Shown here in pieces: positions 7,934 through 16,052 of a DNA stretch of 23,570 nucleotides. Source of the stretch: Hyphomicrobiales bacterium (GTDB lineage: Bacteria; Pseudomonadota; Alphaproteobacteria; Rhizobiales; Xanthobacteraceae); assembly GCA_023266695.1 (NCBI GenBank), contig JAHFPO010000014.1, positions 1 through 23,570 on the forward strand, in the 5' to 3' direction. Within the stretch, counting starts at the first letter, position 1. Each line of letters opens with the position of its first letter. Both the position numbers and the translations under genes were made by a program. Under the pieces are notes generated by a model. The model ran no database searches, was not told where the DNA came from, and worked only from the letters and a program-made list of their open reading frames with translations.

Positions 7934-8036
7934 AAGAGCGCGGTCAGTTTGAGTGGAAACGGACCGCGCTCTAAATATTTGTTTTGTCGCGTTTTCTGCG
8001 GCAAACCGCTTCACACTTTGCCTGAAAACGCTTTAG
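7934..8036. repeat. RIME-like intergenic mosaic element made of two palindromes
   Basis: Two imperfect palindromes stand side by side over about 100 bases. The first pairs AGAGCGCGGTC (7935-7945) with GACCGCGCTCT (7962-7972), 11 perfect pairs, then after an A/G mismatch GTTT with AAAC around a GAGTGG loop. The second pairs GCGTTTTC (7989-7996) with GAAAACGC (8024-8031), and internally GGCAAA (8000-8005) with TTTGCC (8017-8022). Two-palindrome architecture, about 100 bp size and the words GCGTTTTCAGGC, GTGAAGCGGTTT and AAAACAAA (read on the minus strand) resemble the RIME-type repeats scattered through rhizobial genomes. The right end supplies the stop codon of the DUF1330 gene. Only one copy is in this window, so repetitiveness is inferred from resemblance. 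Confidence 0.72.
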
Positions 8037-8338
8037 CCCGGCTGCGGGCCTTCGTAGCCCTCGATCACGATCAGATCGATGGTGCAGATGTGGTTGCGGA
8101 GCGCGATCGCCCGCTGGTATTCGGGCGATTTCCAACAATCGAGCGCCGCCTGATAGGTCGGGAATTCGATCACCGCGTTACGGGTCCGGCTGCCGCCTTC
8201 GACATTCTCGAACTTGCCGGCGCGAACAACGAAGCGGGCGCCGTATTTCTTCAGCGGCTCGGCATTGGCGGCGACATACTTCTTGTATTGTTCCTGATCG
8301 GCAATGTCGACGCGTACGATCCAGTACCCCTTGGGCAT
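8033..8338 (-). CDS. DUF1330 domain-containing protein
   Basis: A 101-residue protein of the dimeric alpha-beta barrel superfamily, function unknown. The sequence covers the whole family length: GYWIVRVDIADQEQYKKYV at the start, then a central VVRAGKFENVEG, AVIEFPTYQAALDCWKSPEYQ and a closing IVIEGYEGPQPG. GGGAGA lies about seven bases before the ATG. It begins 13 bases after the pyrF stop on the same strand, so it is probably the last gene of the pmtA-like/FMN reductase/pyrF run. Its TAA stop falls inside the right end of the RIME-like repeat, which directly abuts the coding sequence. Confidence 0.9.
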   Translation of the reverse strand: MPKGYWIVRVDIADQEQYKKYVAANAEPLKKYGARFVVRAGKFENVEGGSRTRNAVIEFPTYQAALDCWKSPEYQRAIALRNHICTIDLIVIEGYEGPQPG

Positions 8339-8351
8339 CGGTTTCTCCCGT

Positions 8352-9050
8352 TCATGTCATGGCGGATTCGATTTCGGCGACGATCGCCCGCGCCGCCGCT
8401 TTCGGGTCGGCGGCGCCGAGGATCGGTCGCCCGACCACGAGATAATCGACGCCGGCCGCAATGGCGGCGGCGGGCGTCACCACCCGCTTCTGATCTCCGG
8501 CCGCGCCGGCGGCGGGACGAATGCCCGGCGTGACGAGGACGAGCGAGCGTCCGACCTTGCGGCGCAAGTCCGCGGCTTCCGTTGCCGAGGCCACCAGCCC
8601 GTCGATGCCGATCGCCTTTGCCTGCTCCGCTCTTCTCAGCACGAGGTCGCGCAAGGGGCCCGCATAACCTGCCTCCTTCAGATCGGATTCGTCCCAGGAA
8701 GTCAGCACGGTCACGGCCAGCAGCTTCAGAGAGCCGCCGCGGCCTTCCACCGCCGCCCGCATGGTTTGCGGATAGGCATGGACGGTGAGGAACGTCGCCC
8801 CCAGCGCCGCGGCCCGCTCGGTCGCGCGCGCCACTGTATGGGCGATGTCGTGGAGCTTGAGATCGAGAAAGACTTTCTTACCCGCGCGTACGAGATCGGC
8901 GGCGAGCGGAAGACCGCCGGCGAGGACGAGCTCGTAGCCGATCTTGTAGAAGGAAACCGCTTCGCTGAGTTTCGCGACCATTTGCTCCGCCGCCGTCACG
9001 CTCGGCAGGTCGAGGGCGACGATCAGGCGGTCGCGGGCGGAGTTCGGCAC
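8352..9050 (-). CDS. pyrF: Orotidine 5'-phosphate decarboxylase
   Basis: The last step of de novo UMP synthesis; 232 residues, normal for the bacterial enzyme. The catalytic DxKxxD segment is present as FLDLKLHDIAHTV, and the phosphate-binding end of the barrel as TPGIRP and YLVVGRPIL. The frame is open far upstream, but that part lies antisense-like within the FMN reductase gene and shows no OMP decarboxylase similarity. A GTG at 9050 (VPNSARDRLIVALDLP), with GAGG seven bases upstream, gives the expected N-terminus. It starts nine bases after the FMN reductase coding end, consistent with an operon. Confidence 0.95.
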   Translation of the reverse strand: MPNSARDRLIVALDLPSVTAAEQMVAKLSEAVSFYKIGYELVLAGGLPLAADLVRAGKKVFLDLKLHDIAHTVARATERAAALGATFLTVHAYPQTMRAAVEGRGGSLKLLAVTVLTSWDESDLKEAGYAGPLRDLVLRRAEQAKAIGIDGLVASATEAADLRRKVGRSLVLVTPGIRPAAGAAGDQKRVVTPAAAIAAGVDYLVVGRPILGAADPKAAARAIVAEIESAMT

Positions 9051-9058
9051 CTTGTTCC

Positions 9059-9628
9059 TCAGAGATCGGCTTCGGCCATGACGATGAGCCGCGTGAGCGC
9101 GGCGCGCAGGAGCTTCGCCGAGCGCTCGTCCCGGAGGCTGCCGGCCTCGTCGAAGGCCTGGCTGGCTTCCTGGATCGCCACCTGCTCGGGCAGGACGAGC
9201 GCGCCCAGACCGAGTTCCAGCACCTGGCGAAGCGCGATCAAGCCGCGGTAGCCGCCGAGCCGGCCGTTCGAGGTCGCGCCGATCGCGAACACGCCTTCCT
9301 TGAACGGATCGACCGGATCGCGCACGCGCGAGACCCAATCGATGGTGTTCTTGAGGAGCGGCGGGATCGAGGCGTTGTATTCGGGCGTCGCGATGAAGAC
9401 ACCGCGATGGGCGGCCAAGCGTGCGCGCAGCTTGCGGGCCGTCTCCGGCGGTCCCTCGCGCGCTTCGAGATCGCCGTCATAGACCGGCATCGGATAATCG
9501 GCGAGCGAGATGAGGCTCACTTCGGCGTCGAGAAGCGAGAGTTCCTTGGCGGCAAGGGCCGCGAGCTTGGCGCTCAACGCTCCGGTTCGGATCGAACCGG
9601 CGAACACCAGGATGCGCGGTTGCGGCAT
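9059..9628 (-). CDS. NADPH-dependent FMN reductase family protein
   Basis: A 189-residue flavodoxin-fold oxidoreductase. The N-terminal phosphate-binding loop GSIRTGALSAKLA and the flavin-contacting TPEYNASIPPLLKNTIDW segment are both present, followed by the FAIGATSNGRLGG stretch. These are the hallmarks of the NADPH:FMN reductase/azoreductase-like (ArsH/ChrR-type) family. The electron acceptor used in the cell cannot be told from sequence; FMN, quinones or chromate are all reported for relatives. It begins six bases after the stop of the pmtA-like gene and ends eight bases before the pyrF start. Only a weak GAG precedes its ATG, so translational coupling to the upstream gene is plausible. 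Confidence 0.92.
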   Translation of the reverse strand: MPQPRILVFAGSIRTGALSAKLAALAAKELSLLDAEVSLISLADYPMPVYDGDLEAREGPPETARKLRARLAAHRGVFIATPEYNASIPPLLKNTIDWVSRVRDPVDPFKEGVFAIGATSNGRLGGYRGLIALRQVLELGLGALVLPEQVAIQEASQAFDEAGSLRDERSAKLLRAALTRLIVMAEADL

Positions 9629-9634
9629 CGATAC

Positions 9635-10231
9635 TCAGTCGGCGCGATAGACCCAGACGCGGGCGGGCGGCAAATTCAGCCAGATGCGCGGCGATGAAGT
9701 GATCCGGTAGCGGCGCTGACGCGAGGGGATCGGCGCCGTCGCCCCATAGGTGAACTGCACGAACGGCGCGCCGTGCCGGAGCAGGCGGATGGCCGCATTG
9801 AGCAGCCGCACCCGGTTGTTCAGCGGCCGCGTCATCAGCGGCAAGCCCGACACCACCGCCGCCAAGGGTTCGCGCACGATGCCCATGAGCGTCTCCCCGA
9901 GCGTATAGGCATCGCCTTCGATCACGGTCGCGCCGGGGAAACGCCGGCGCAGCAACATGCAGAATTCGGGATCGTACTCGACCAGCACGAGCCGCTCCGG
10001 AGCGACCCCACGCGCGATCAGCGCCTCGGTGACGGGCCCCGTGCCCGGGCCGAGCTCGACCACCGGGCCCGGAACGGCCGGATCGACCTCGGCCGCCACC
10101 GCCCGCGCCAGAATGCGTCCGGAAGGCGATACGGCGCCCATTTTGAGCGGATGCTGCAGCCAGGTGGAAATGAAGCGCACCTCGTCGTCGAGGCGCAGTT
10201 TCGGCTGCTTCTTGGCTAACGCGCGCTGCAT
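9635..10231 (-). CDS. pmtA: PmtA-type phospholipid N-methyltransferase (SAM-dependent)
   Basis: A 198-residue class I SAM methyltransferase. Motif I is VVELGPGTGPVTEALI, followed by the acidic VLVEYDPEFCMLLRRRFP strand and the VVSGLPLMTRP segment that replaces the NLPY-type motif of rRNA dimethyladenosine transferases. This combination is that of the Sinorhizobium/Bradyrhizobium PmtA family, which methylates phosphatidylethanolamine towards phosphatidylcholine at the inner membrane. Location directly after dnaJ fits that family in related genomes. The role is inferred from family resemblance; other small-molecule substrates are possible. No good Shine-Dalgarno site precedes the ATG. A sigma-70-type promoter is visible just upstream, so expression need not depend on the heat-shock operon. 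Confidence 0.82.
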   Translation of the reverse strand: MQRALAKKQPKLRLDDEVRFISTWLQHPLKMGAVSPSGRILARAVAAEVDPAVPGPVVELGPGTGPVTEALIARGVAPERLVLVEYDPEFCMLLRRRFPGATVIEGDAYTLGETLMGIVREPLAAVVSGLPLMTRPLNNRVRLLNAAIRLLRHGAPFVQFTYGATAPIPSRQRRYRITSSPRIWLNLPPARVWVYRAD

Positions 10232-10271
10232 GGAAGGGGACCGTCAAGCTCCCGAGGGAAATGAAGGATAC

Positions 10272-10300
10272 ATAATTTCGTCGTCGCGTACCACGGTCAA
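10272..10300 (-). promoter_or_regulatory. Candidate sigma-70-type promoter for the pmtA-like gene
   Basis: On the minus strand TTGACC (10300-10295) and AATTAT (10277-10272) are separated by exactly 17 bases. This gives five of six -35 matches and four of six -10 matches. Transcription would begin near 10265, about 34 bases before the ATG at 10231. The segment lies in the 104-base gap after the dnaJ stop and is locally AT-richer than its surroundings. Confidence 0.5.
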
Positions 10301-10335
10301 TCGGGGTGAGCGGGCGGCGCTTTGTGCTTGCTCGA

Positions 10336-11454
10336 TCAATCGAATAACTCGCGCATTTTGGAGAAGAAACCGCTGGTTTCCGGCTGTGTGTCCTTCGAGC
10401 TTTCCTTGTCGAACTCGCTCAACAGTTCACGCTGGCGCTTGGTGAGTTTCTGGGGGGTCTCGACCGACACTTGCACGTACATGTCGCCGCGGGCCTTGGA
10501 GCGAAGCACCGGCATGCCCTGGCCCTGTAGCCGGAAGCGTTTGCTGGTCTGCGTGCCCTCCGGAATCTTCACGCGGGTGCGTCCGCCATCGATGGTAGGA
10601 ACCTCGAAATTGCCGCCGAGCGTCGCGGTCACCATCGAAATCGGGACCCGGCAATAGAGGTCGGCGCCTTCGCGCTGAAAGATTGCGTGCGGCTTGATGG
10701 AGAGAAAAATATAGAGATCGCCGGGCGAGCCGCCGCGCAAACCAGCCTCGCCCTCGGAGGCGAGCCGGATGCGGGTGCCGTCCTCGACGCCGGCCGGAAT
10801 GTTGACCTCGAGCGTGCGTTCCTTGGTGACGCGGCCGGCGCCGGCGCAGTTCTGACAAGGCGTCTCGATGACCGAGCCGCGGCCTTGGCAGGCGTGGCAG
10901 GTTCGCTCCAGCGTGAAGAAGCCTTGGGAATGCCGGACGCGCCCGGTGCCGCTGCAGGTGCGGCAGGTGATCGGCTGGGTGCCGGGCTTGGCGCCGCTGC
11001 CGGAACAAGCCTCGCAGGTGACGTTGGTCGGCAGCCGCACCTGCGCGGCCTTGCCGCTGAAGGCTTCCTCGATCGTGATTTCGAGATTGTAGCGGAGATC
11101 GGCGCCACGCTCGCGCCCCGAGGCGCGGCCACGGCGGCCGCCCATGCCGAACAGATCGTCGAAGATGTCGGAGAATGTCGCGGCGAAATCGGTGCCGAAG
11201 CCGTGGGCGTGGGCGCCGCCCGCGCCATGCTCGAAGGCGGCGTGACCGAAGCGGTCATAGGCCGCGCGCTTGTCGGCGTCTTTCAGGACGTCGTAGGCCT
11301 CGTTGATTTCCTTGAAGCGATGTTCGCAATCGTTGTCGCCAGGGTTCTTGTCCGGGTGCCATTTCATCGCGAGCTTGCGGAAGGCGGCCTTGAGGTCGTC
11401 ATCGCTCGCGTTGCGCGCGACTTCCAGCGTTTCGTAGTAGCAGCGCTTGGCCAT
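10336..11454 (-). CDS. dnaJ: Chaperone DnaJ (Hsp40, type I)
   Basis: Co-chaperone that delivers substrates to DnaK and stimulates its ATPase; 372 residues. The J-domain occupies about residues 1-70 with the essential HPD in KWHPDKNPGD. A short Gly/Phe-rich linker (HGAGGAHAHGFGTDF) follows. The zinc-binding region then has four CxxCxGxG repeats (CEACSGSG, CRTCSGTG, CHACQGRG, CQNCAGAG), and a C-terminal substrate-binding domain completes it. ATG at 11454 (MAKRCYYETLEV) was chosen because it matches the usual family start. An ATG three codons earlier (11463) sits almost on top of the GAAGG ribosome-binding site. The gene is separated from dnaK by about 150 bases containing two hairpins. Confidence 0.96.
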   Translation of the reverse strand: MAKRCYYETLEVARNASDDDLKAAFRKLAMKWHPDKNPGDNDCEHRFKEINEAYDVLKDADKRAAYDRFGHAAFEHGAGGAHAHGFGTDFAATFSDIFDDLFGMGGRRGRASGRERGADLRYNLEITIEEAFSGKAAQVRLPTNVTCEACSGSGAKPGTQPITCRTCSGTGRVRHSQGFFTLERTCHACQGRGSVIETPCQNCAGAGRVTKERTLEVNIPAGVEDGTRIRLASEGEAGLRGGSPGDLYIFLSIKPHAIFQREGADLYCRVPISMVTATLGGNFEVPTIDGGRTRVKIPEGTQTSKRFRLQGQGMPVLRSKARGDMYVQVSVETPQKLTKRQRELLSEFDKESSKDTQPETSGFFSKMRELFD

Positions 11455-11483
11455 TCCCGACATGCCTTCGCGTTGCGATGTTC

Positions 11484-11508
11484 CGCCTCTCTGTGATGGA
11501 GAGAGGCG
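11484..11508 (-). other. Stem-loop in the dnaK-dnaJ intergenic region (proximal to dnaJ)
   Basis: CGCCTCTCT (11484-11492) and AGAGAGGCG (11500-11508) form nine perfect pairs around a seven-base loop, about 20 bases before the dnaJ coding start. No U-rich tract follows on the minus strand, so it does not look like an intrinsic terminator. A role in mRNA processing, stability or dnaJ translation is inference only. Confidence 0.55.
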
Positions 11509-11543
11509 TTACGAATCGCTATCCCCCTGCCCCGAAACGTGCA

Positions 11544-11567
11544 GCCCGGCGCGAAATGGCGCCGGGC
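11544..11567 (-). other. GC-rich stem-loop after dnaK
   Basis: GCCCGGCGC (11544-11552) and GCGCCGGGC (11559-11567) form nine perfect G-C pairs around a six-base loop, about 45 bases after the dnaK stop. It is very stable but lacks a following U-run on the minus strand. It could protect the dnaK message 3' end or reduce read-through into dnaJ; which is not visible from sequence. Confidence 0.6.
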
Positions 11568-11611
11568 CGGCCAATTTCGATGGCTTTCGGCATCGCGCCG
11601 GTCTCCGGACG

Positions 11612-13537
<1,926 letters not shown>

Positions 13538-13680
13538 TGCAGAACCTCATGTTTCCGGCAGGCCGTCCGGGCCTGGGGAAGCGCCCGGATTGAGAACAGG
13601 ACCAAGCTCAATGAGCCCGCGACCGTCCCCGCACGGCCCCCGCGTGGGGATTTTCCGCGTCTCCGCGGCATTCGCGGATC

Positions 13681-13709
13681 ATATAGGAGGGCGGCGATAG
13701 GCCCGCAAG
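13681..13709 (-). promoter_or_regulatory. Candidate RpoH (sigma-32) promoter of dnaK
   Basis: On the minus strand CTTG (13709-13706) is followed after 18 bases by CCTATAT (13687-13681), resembling the alphaproteobacterial RpoH pattern of a CTTG -35 and a CCTATAT/CYTATnT -10. The predicted start of transcription is near 13674, giving a leader of about 135 bases before the dnaK ATG at 13537. A short TCCGCG/CGCGGA hairpin (13662-13678) would sit at the very 5' end. No CIRCE inverted repeat is present. Confidence 0.55.
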
Positions 13710-13718
13710 GCGCCAGGG

Positions 13719-13847
13719 CTAATCGGCCCGGATGATTTCTCGGACGAGCCAAAGTGCGAACAGGACGAGCAGAAGCGCCGATATGGGCGCGCCCACGAGC
13801 CCCCGGAGGACCGCGGTCACCGGCAGGGACCACAGGATGCCGAGCAT
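13719..13847 (-). CDS. Possible 42-residue membrane protein, unrecognised
   Basis: A short reading frame starting at ATG 13847 and ending at TAG 13719. It encodes MLGILWSLPVTAVLRGLVG followed by a second hydrophobic stretch (ALLLVLFALWLV) and a charged tail REIIRAD, that is, two potential transmembrane helices. G or C fills most third codon positions, as in the genuine genes around it, which argues for coding. The frame stays open upstream into the antisense of the alkB remnant, but that part is explained by alkB. There is no convincing ribosome-binding site. It could be a real small protein, a fragment of one cut by the same event that truncated alkB, or chance. It also overlaps the region just upstream of the dnaK promoter. 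Confidence 0.3.
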   Translation of the reverse strand: MLGILWSLPVTAVLRGLVGAPISALLLVLFALWLVREIIRAD

Positions 13848-14117
13848 CAGGACCGCGACGAGGAGGATTTCGATGCGCCGGTGGTCTCGCTTTCGCTCGG
13901 CGACACTTGCTTGTTCCGCGTCGGCGGGACCAAGCGCTCGCAGCCGACCCGCACTTTCCGGCTCGCTTCGGGCGACGCGGTGGTGCTTGCTGGCGAAAGC
14001 CGCCTTGCCTTCCACGGCGTCGACCGGATTCTGCCCGGCACCTCGATGCTGTTGCCGGAAGGCGGCCGGATCAGCCTGACGCTGAGACGAGTGACGCACC
14101 CGCCGTCGAACGATTAG
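13842..14117 (+). pseudogene. alkB: 3' remnant of alkB (2-oxoglutarate/Fe(II) DNA dioxygenase)
   Basis: About 91 codons matching the C-terminal half of AlkB, the oxidative DNA-demethylation enzyme, which is normally about 200 residues or more. Visible parts are the HxD iron ligands (HQDRDEEDFDAPVVSLSLGD), the strand region CLFRVGGTKR, SGDAVVLAGESRLAFHGVDRI with the distal iron-binding His, and RISLTLRR with the 2-oxoglutarate-binding arginine. Similarity stops abruptly just before the HQD. None of the three plus-strand frames upstream resembles the AlkB N-terminal nucleotide-recognition lid. No start codon with a ribosome-binding site precedes it; a GTG at 13881 lies after the HxD. The stop overlaps the grpE stop by two bases, so the 3' end looks original and the loss is at the 5' side. 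Confidence 0.7.
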
Positions 14118-14740
14118 CTTCCGGTTTCGGTCGCCGGCGCCGTAGGTTCCGGCGCGGAAGCAGAAGCGGGCTTTGCTCCGCCCTTGGCGACGACAACAAG
14201 CGCGGGGCGCAAGACCCGGTCGCCAATTGCATAGCCTGTCTGCATGACCTCGACGATGGTTCCGGCCGCGACGTCCGGGTCGGACACCTCGAACATGGCC
14301 TGGTGGAAATTGGGATCGAACTTCTCGCCGACGGGATCGAGCCGGCGAATGCCGTGCTTCTCCAGCGCCTTCCGCAATTCGCGCTGGGTGAGGTCGATGC
14401 CGTCGAGCAGTGCTTTGAGCGTGCCTTCGGCGGTGGCGCGGGCTTCAGGGTCGACCGCCGCGAGCGCGCGGGTGAGATTGTCGGCAACGCCGAGAACGTC
14501 GCGGGCCAAGAGCGCGGAGCCATAGGCGCGCGATTCCGCAACCTCGCGTTCGGCGCGCTTGCGCACGTTCTCGGTCTCGGCCACTGCGCGCAGATATTTG
14601 TCGCGCAATTCGTCGACCGCGGCCATGAGCTCGGCTTTTTCGGCGCTTGCCGCGGCAAGCGGATCGTTCGCGGCCGCTTCGGCCGGAGACGCGTCGGTCT
14701 CCGGATTCTGCGAGCGTTTGGTTTCATCCGTCATCGACAT
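14114..14740 (-). CDS. grpE: Nucleotide exchange factor GrpE
   Basis: Releases ADP from DnaK to reset the chaperone cycle; 208 residues from ATG 14740. After an acidic, low-complexity N-terminus comes the long dimerisation helix (AELMAAVDELRDKYLRAVAETENVRKR, written here only in part as the motif DKYLRAVAETENVRKRAERE). The beta-wing domain follows with GIRRLDPVGEKFDPNFHQAMFEV and a closing VLRPALVVVAKGG. Three in-frame starts are possible (14776, 14740, 14734), none with a strong Shine-Dalgarno site. 14740 is preferred because a possible heat-shock -10 overlaps 14776. It lies downstream of hrcA on the same strand, as in many alphaproteobacteria. The C-terminal tail is alanine- and proline-rich. 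Confidence 0.95.
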   Translation of the reverse strand: MSMTDETKRSQNPETDASPAEAAANDPLAAASAEKAELMAAVDELRDKYLRAVAETENVRKRAEREVAESRAYGSALLARDVLGVADNLTRALAAVDPEARATAEGTLKALLDGIDLTQRELRKALEKHGIRRLDPVGEKFDPNFHQAMFEVSDPDVAAGTIVEVMQTGYAIGDRVLRPALVVVAKGGAKPASASAPEPTAPATETGS

Positions 14741-14774
14741 GCCGTCGTTCTCGTGCGGAGGTGTATCAATCCGC

Positions 14775-14803
14775 ATATCAGGTCGCGGTCGCGAAAAATC
14801 AAG
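14775..14803 (-). promoter_or_regulatory. Possible weak RpoH-type promoter for grpE
   Basis: In the short hrcA-grpE gap the minus strand reads CTTG (14803-14800), 17 bases, then CCTGATAT (14782-14775), which is the dnaK-type -10 with one extra base. Transcription would start near 14768, downstream of the ATG at 14776, and would favour the 14740 or 14734 start. The match is imperfect and may be chance. Confidence 0.25.
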
Positions 14804-14812
14804 CCGGATGCT

Positions 14813-15892
14813 TCAGCCCCTGAGCACCTTGCTCACGACCTGGGCGGTGTAGTCGACCATCGGGATCACTCGGGCATAGTTGAGCCGGGTCGGCCCGATC
14901 ACCCCGAGCACGCCGACGATCCGGCCCGACCCGTCGCGGTAGGGGGCGACGATGGTCGAGGAGCCCGATAGCGAAAACAGCTTGTTCTCGGAGCCGATGA
15001 AGATGCGCAACCCCTCCGCCTCCTCGGCCTTGCCCAAGAGCCCGATCACCTCGCGCTTAGTCTCGAGGTCGTCGAACAGCAACCGTACCCGTTCGAGGTC
15101 TTGCACCGCCTTCAGATCCTCCAGGAGCTTGGCCTGGCCGCGCACGATCAGCTTGCGCTCGCCGCTGTCGCCGCCCGACCAGCTCGCGAGCCCCGCGGAG
15201 ACGATCTTTTGCGTCAGCTCATCGAGCTCGGCGCGGGCGGCCGTGAGCGCCTGTTCGAGTTCGGCCTTGGCTTCGCCGAGCGTCTTGCCGCGAATGCGGG
15301 CATTGAGAAAATTGGTCGCTTCGATGAGCGCCGAGGCCGGCAAATCCGCCGGCAAGGCGAGCAGGCGGTTTTCGACCTGACCGTCCTCGGAGACCAGCAC
15401 CCCCAGCGCGCGGCCCGGTTCGAGCTGGACGAACTCGACGTGCTTGAGGCGGAGATTGGTCTTGGTCGCGGTGACGACGCCCGCGCCGCGCGCGAGCCCC
15501 GAGAGCAGCGTGGACGCCTCGGCAAGTACGGTATCGAGGTTTTCCCCACGCACCGCCCTGACCTGCGCCTCGATCGCCTGACGTTCATCTTCGGCGAGAT
15601 CGCCGAACTCCAACAGCGCGTCGACGAAGAAGCGAAGACCGAGCTCGGTTGGAAGCCTCCCCGCGCTCGTATGTGGCGCATAGATCAGACCCAACCCCTC
15701 GAGGTCGGCCATGACGTTGCGCACGGAAGCGGGCGACAACGTCATGGGGATGAGGCGCGAGATATTGCGCGAGCCGACCGGCTCGCCGGTGGCGAGATAA
15801 TTCTCGACGATCCGGCGGAAGATCTCGCGCGAGCGTTCGTCGAGCTGCGCTAGGCTGATATGGGCCGAGCCGATTCGAACATCGACGGACAT
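14813..15892 (-). CDS. hrcA: Heat-inducible transcriptional repressor HrcA
   Basis: Repressor that binds CIRCE operators and controls groESL and sometimes other chaperone genes; 359 residues. The N-terminal winged helix is clear: REIFRRIVENYLATGEPVGS, then LSPASVRNVMADLEGLGLI and HTSAGRLPTELGLRFFVD. The GAF-like dimerisation domain and its inserted segment follow, and the end reads GVIGPTRLNYARVIPMVDY, the conserved HrcA C-terminus. GGAGG lies five bases before the ATG, a strong ribosome-binding site. It is divergent from rph across 160 bases and is followed by grpE. I see no CIRCE (TTAGCACTC-N9-GAGTGCTAA) anywhere in the window, so its targets are probably elsewhere. Confidence 0.97.
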   Translation of the reverse strand: MSVDVRIGSAHISLAQLDERSREIFRRIVENYLATGEPVGSRNISRLIPMTLSPASVRNVMADLEGLGLIYAPHTSAGRLPTELGLRFFVDALLEFGDLAEDERQAIEAQVRAVRGENLDTVLAEASTLLSGLARGAGVVTATKTNLRLKHVEFVQLEPGRALGVLVSEDGQVENRLLALPADLPASALIEATNFLNARIRGKTLGEAKAELEQALTAARAELDELTQKIVSAGLASWSGGDSGERKLIVRGQAKLLEDLKAVQDLERVRLLFDDLETKREVIGLLGKAEEAEGLRIFIGSENKLFSLSGSSTIVAPYRDGSGRIVGVLGVIGPTRLNYARVIPMVDYTAQVVSKVLRG

Positions 15893-16052
15893 GGCTTCCT
15901 CCGGAATCCGGGTCTACCCCGCGACCCCCTGCCGCGACTATCTGCCGTTCAATGGCGGCGCGGGCAAGGGCGTCACGGAATCGTCGTTGATCGGCCTTGT
16001 CGTCCCCCGCTCCCGCCCCGTACAAGGGCCTCGATCAAGGGGGAGAACATCC

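Noticed and set aside
13848..14099. Upstream extension of the small hydrophobic minus-strand frame to 126 residues
   Set aside because: This part is antisense to the conserved AlkB remnant, which explains it. Its N-terminal residues are charged low-complexity sequence with no similarity.
13754..14971. A 405-codon plus-strand open frame crossing alkB remnant, grpE and the hrcA 3' end
   Set aside because: It crosses several real genes on the other strand, is rich in Arg/Ala/Gly and is not in the alkB frame.
15893..16052. CIRCE operator between hrcA and rph
   Set aside because: I looked for TTAGCACTC and GAGTGCTAA on both strands here and upstream of dnaK and grpE and found neither, nor a close variant with the nine-base spacer.
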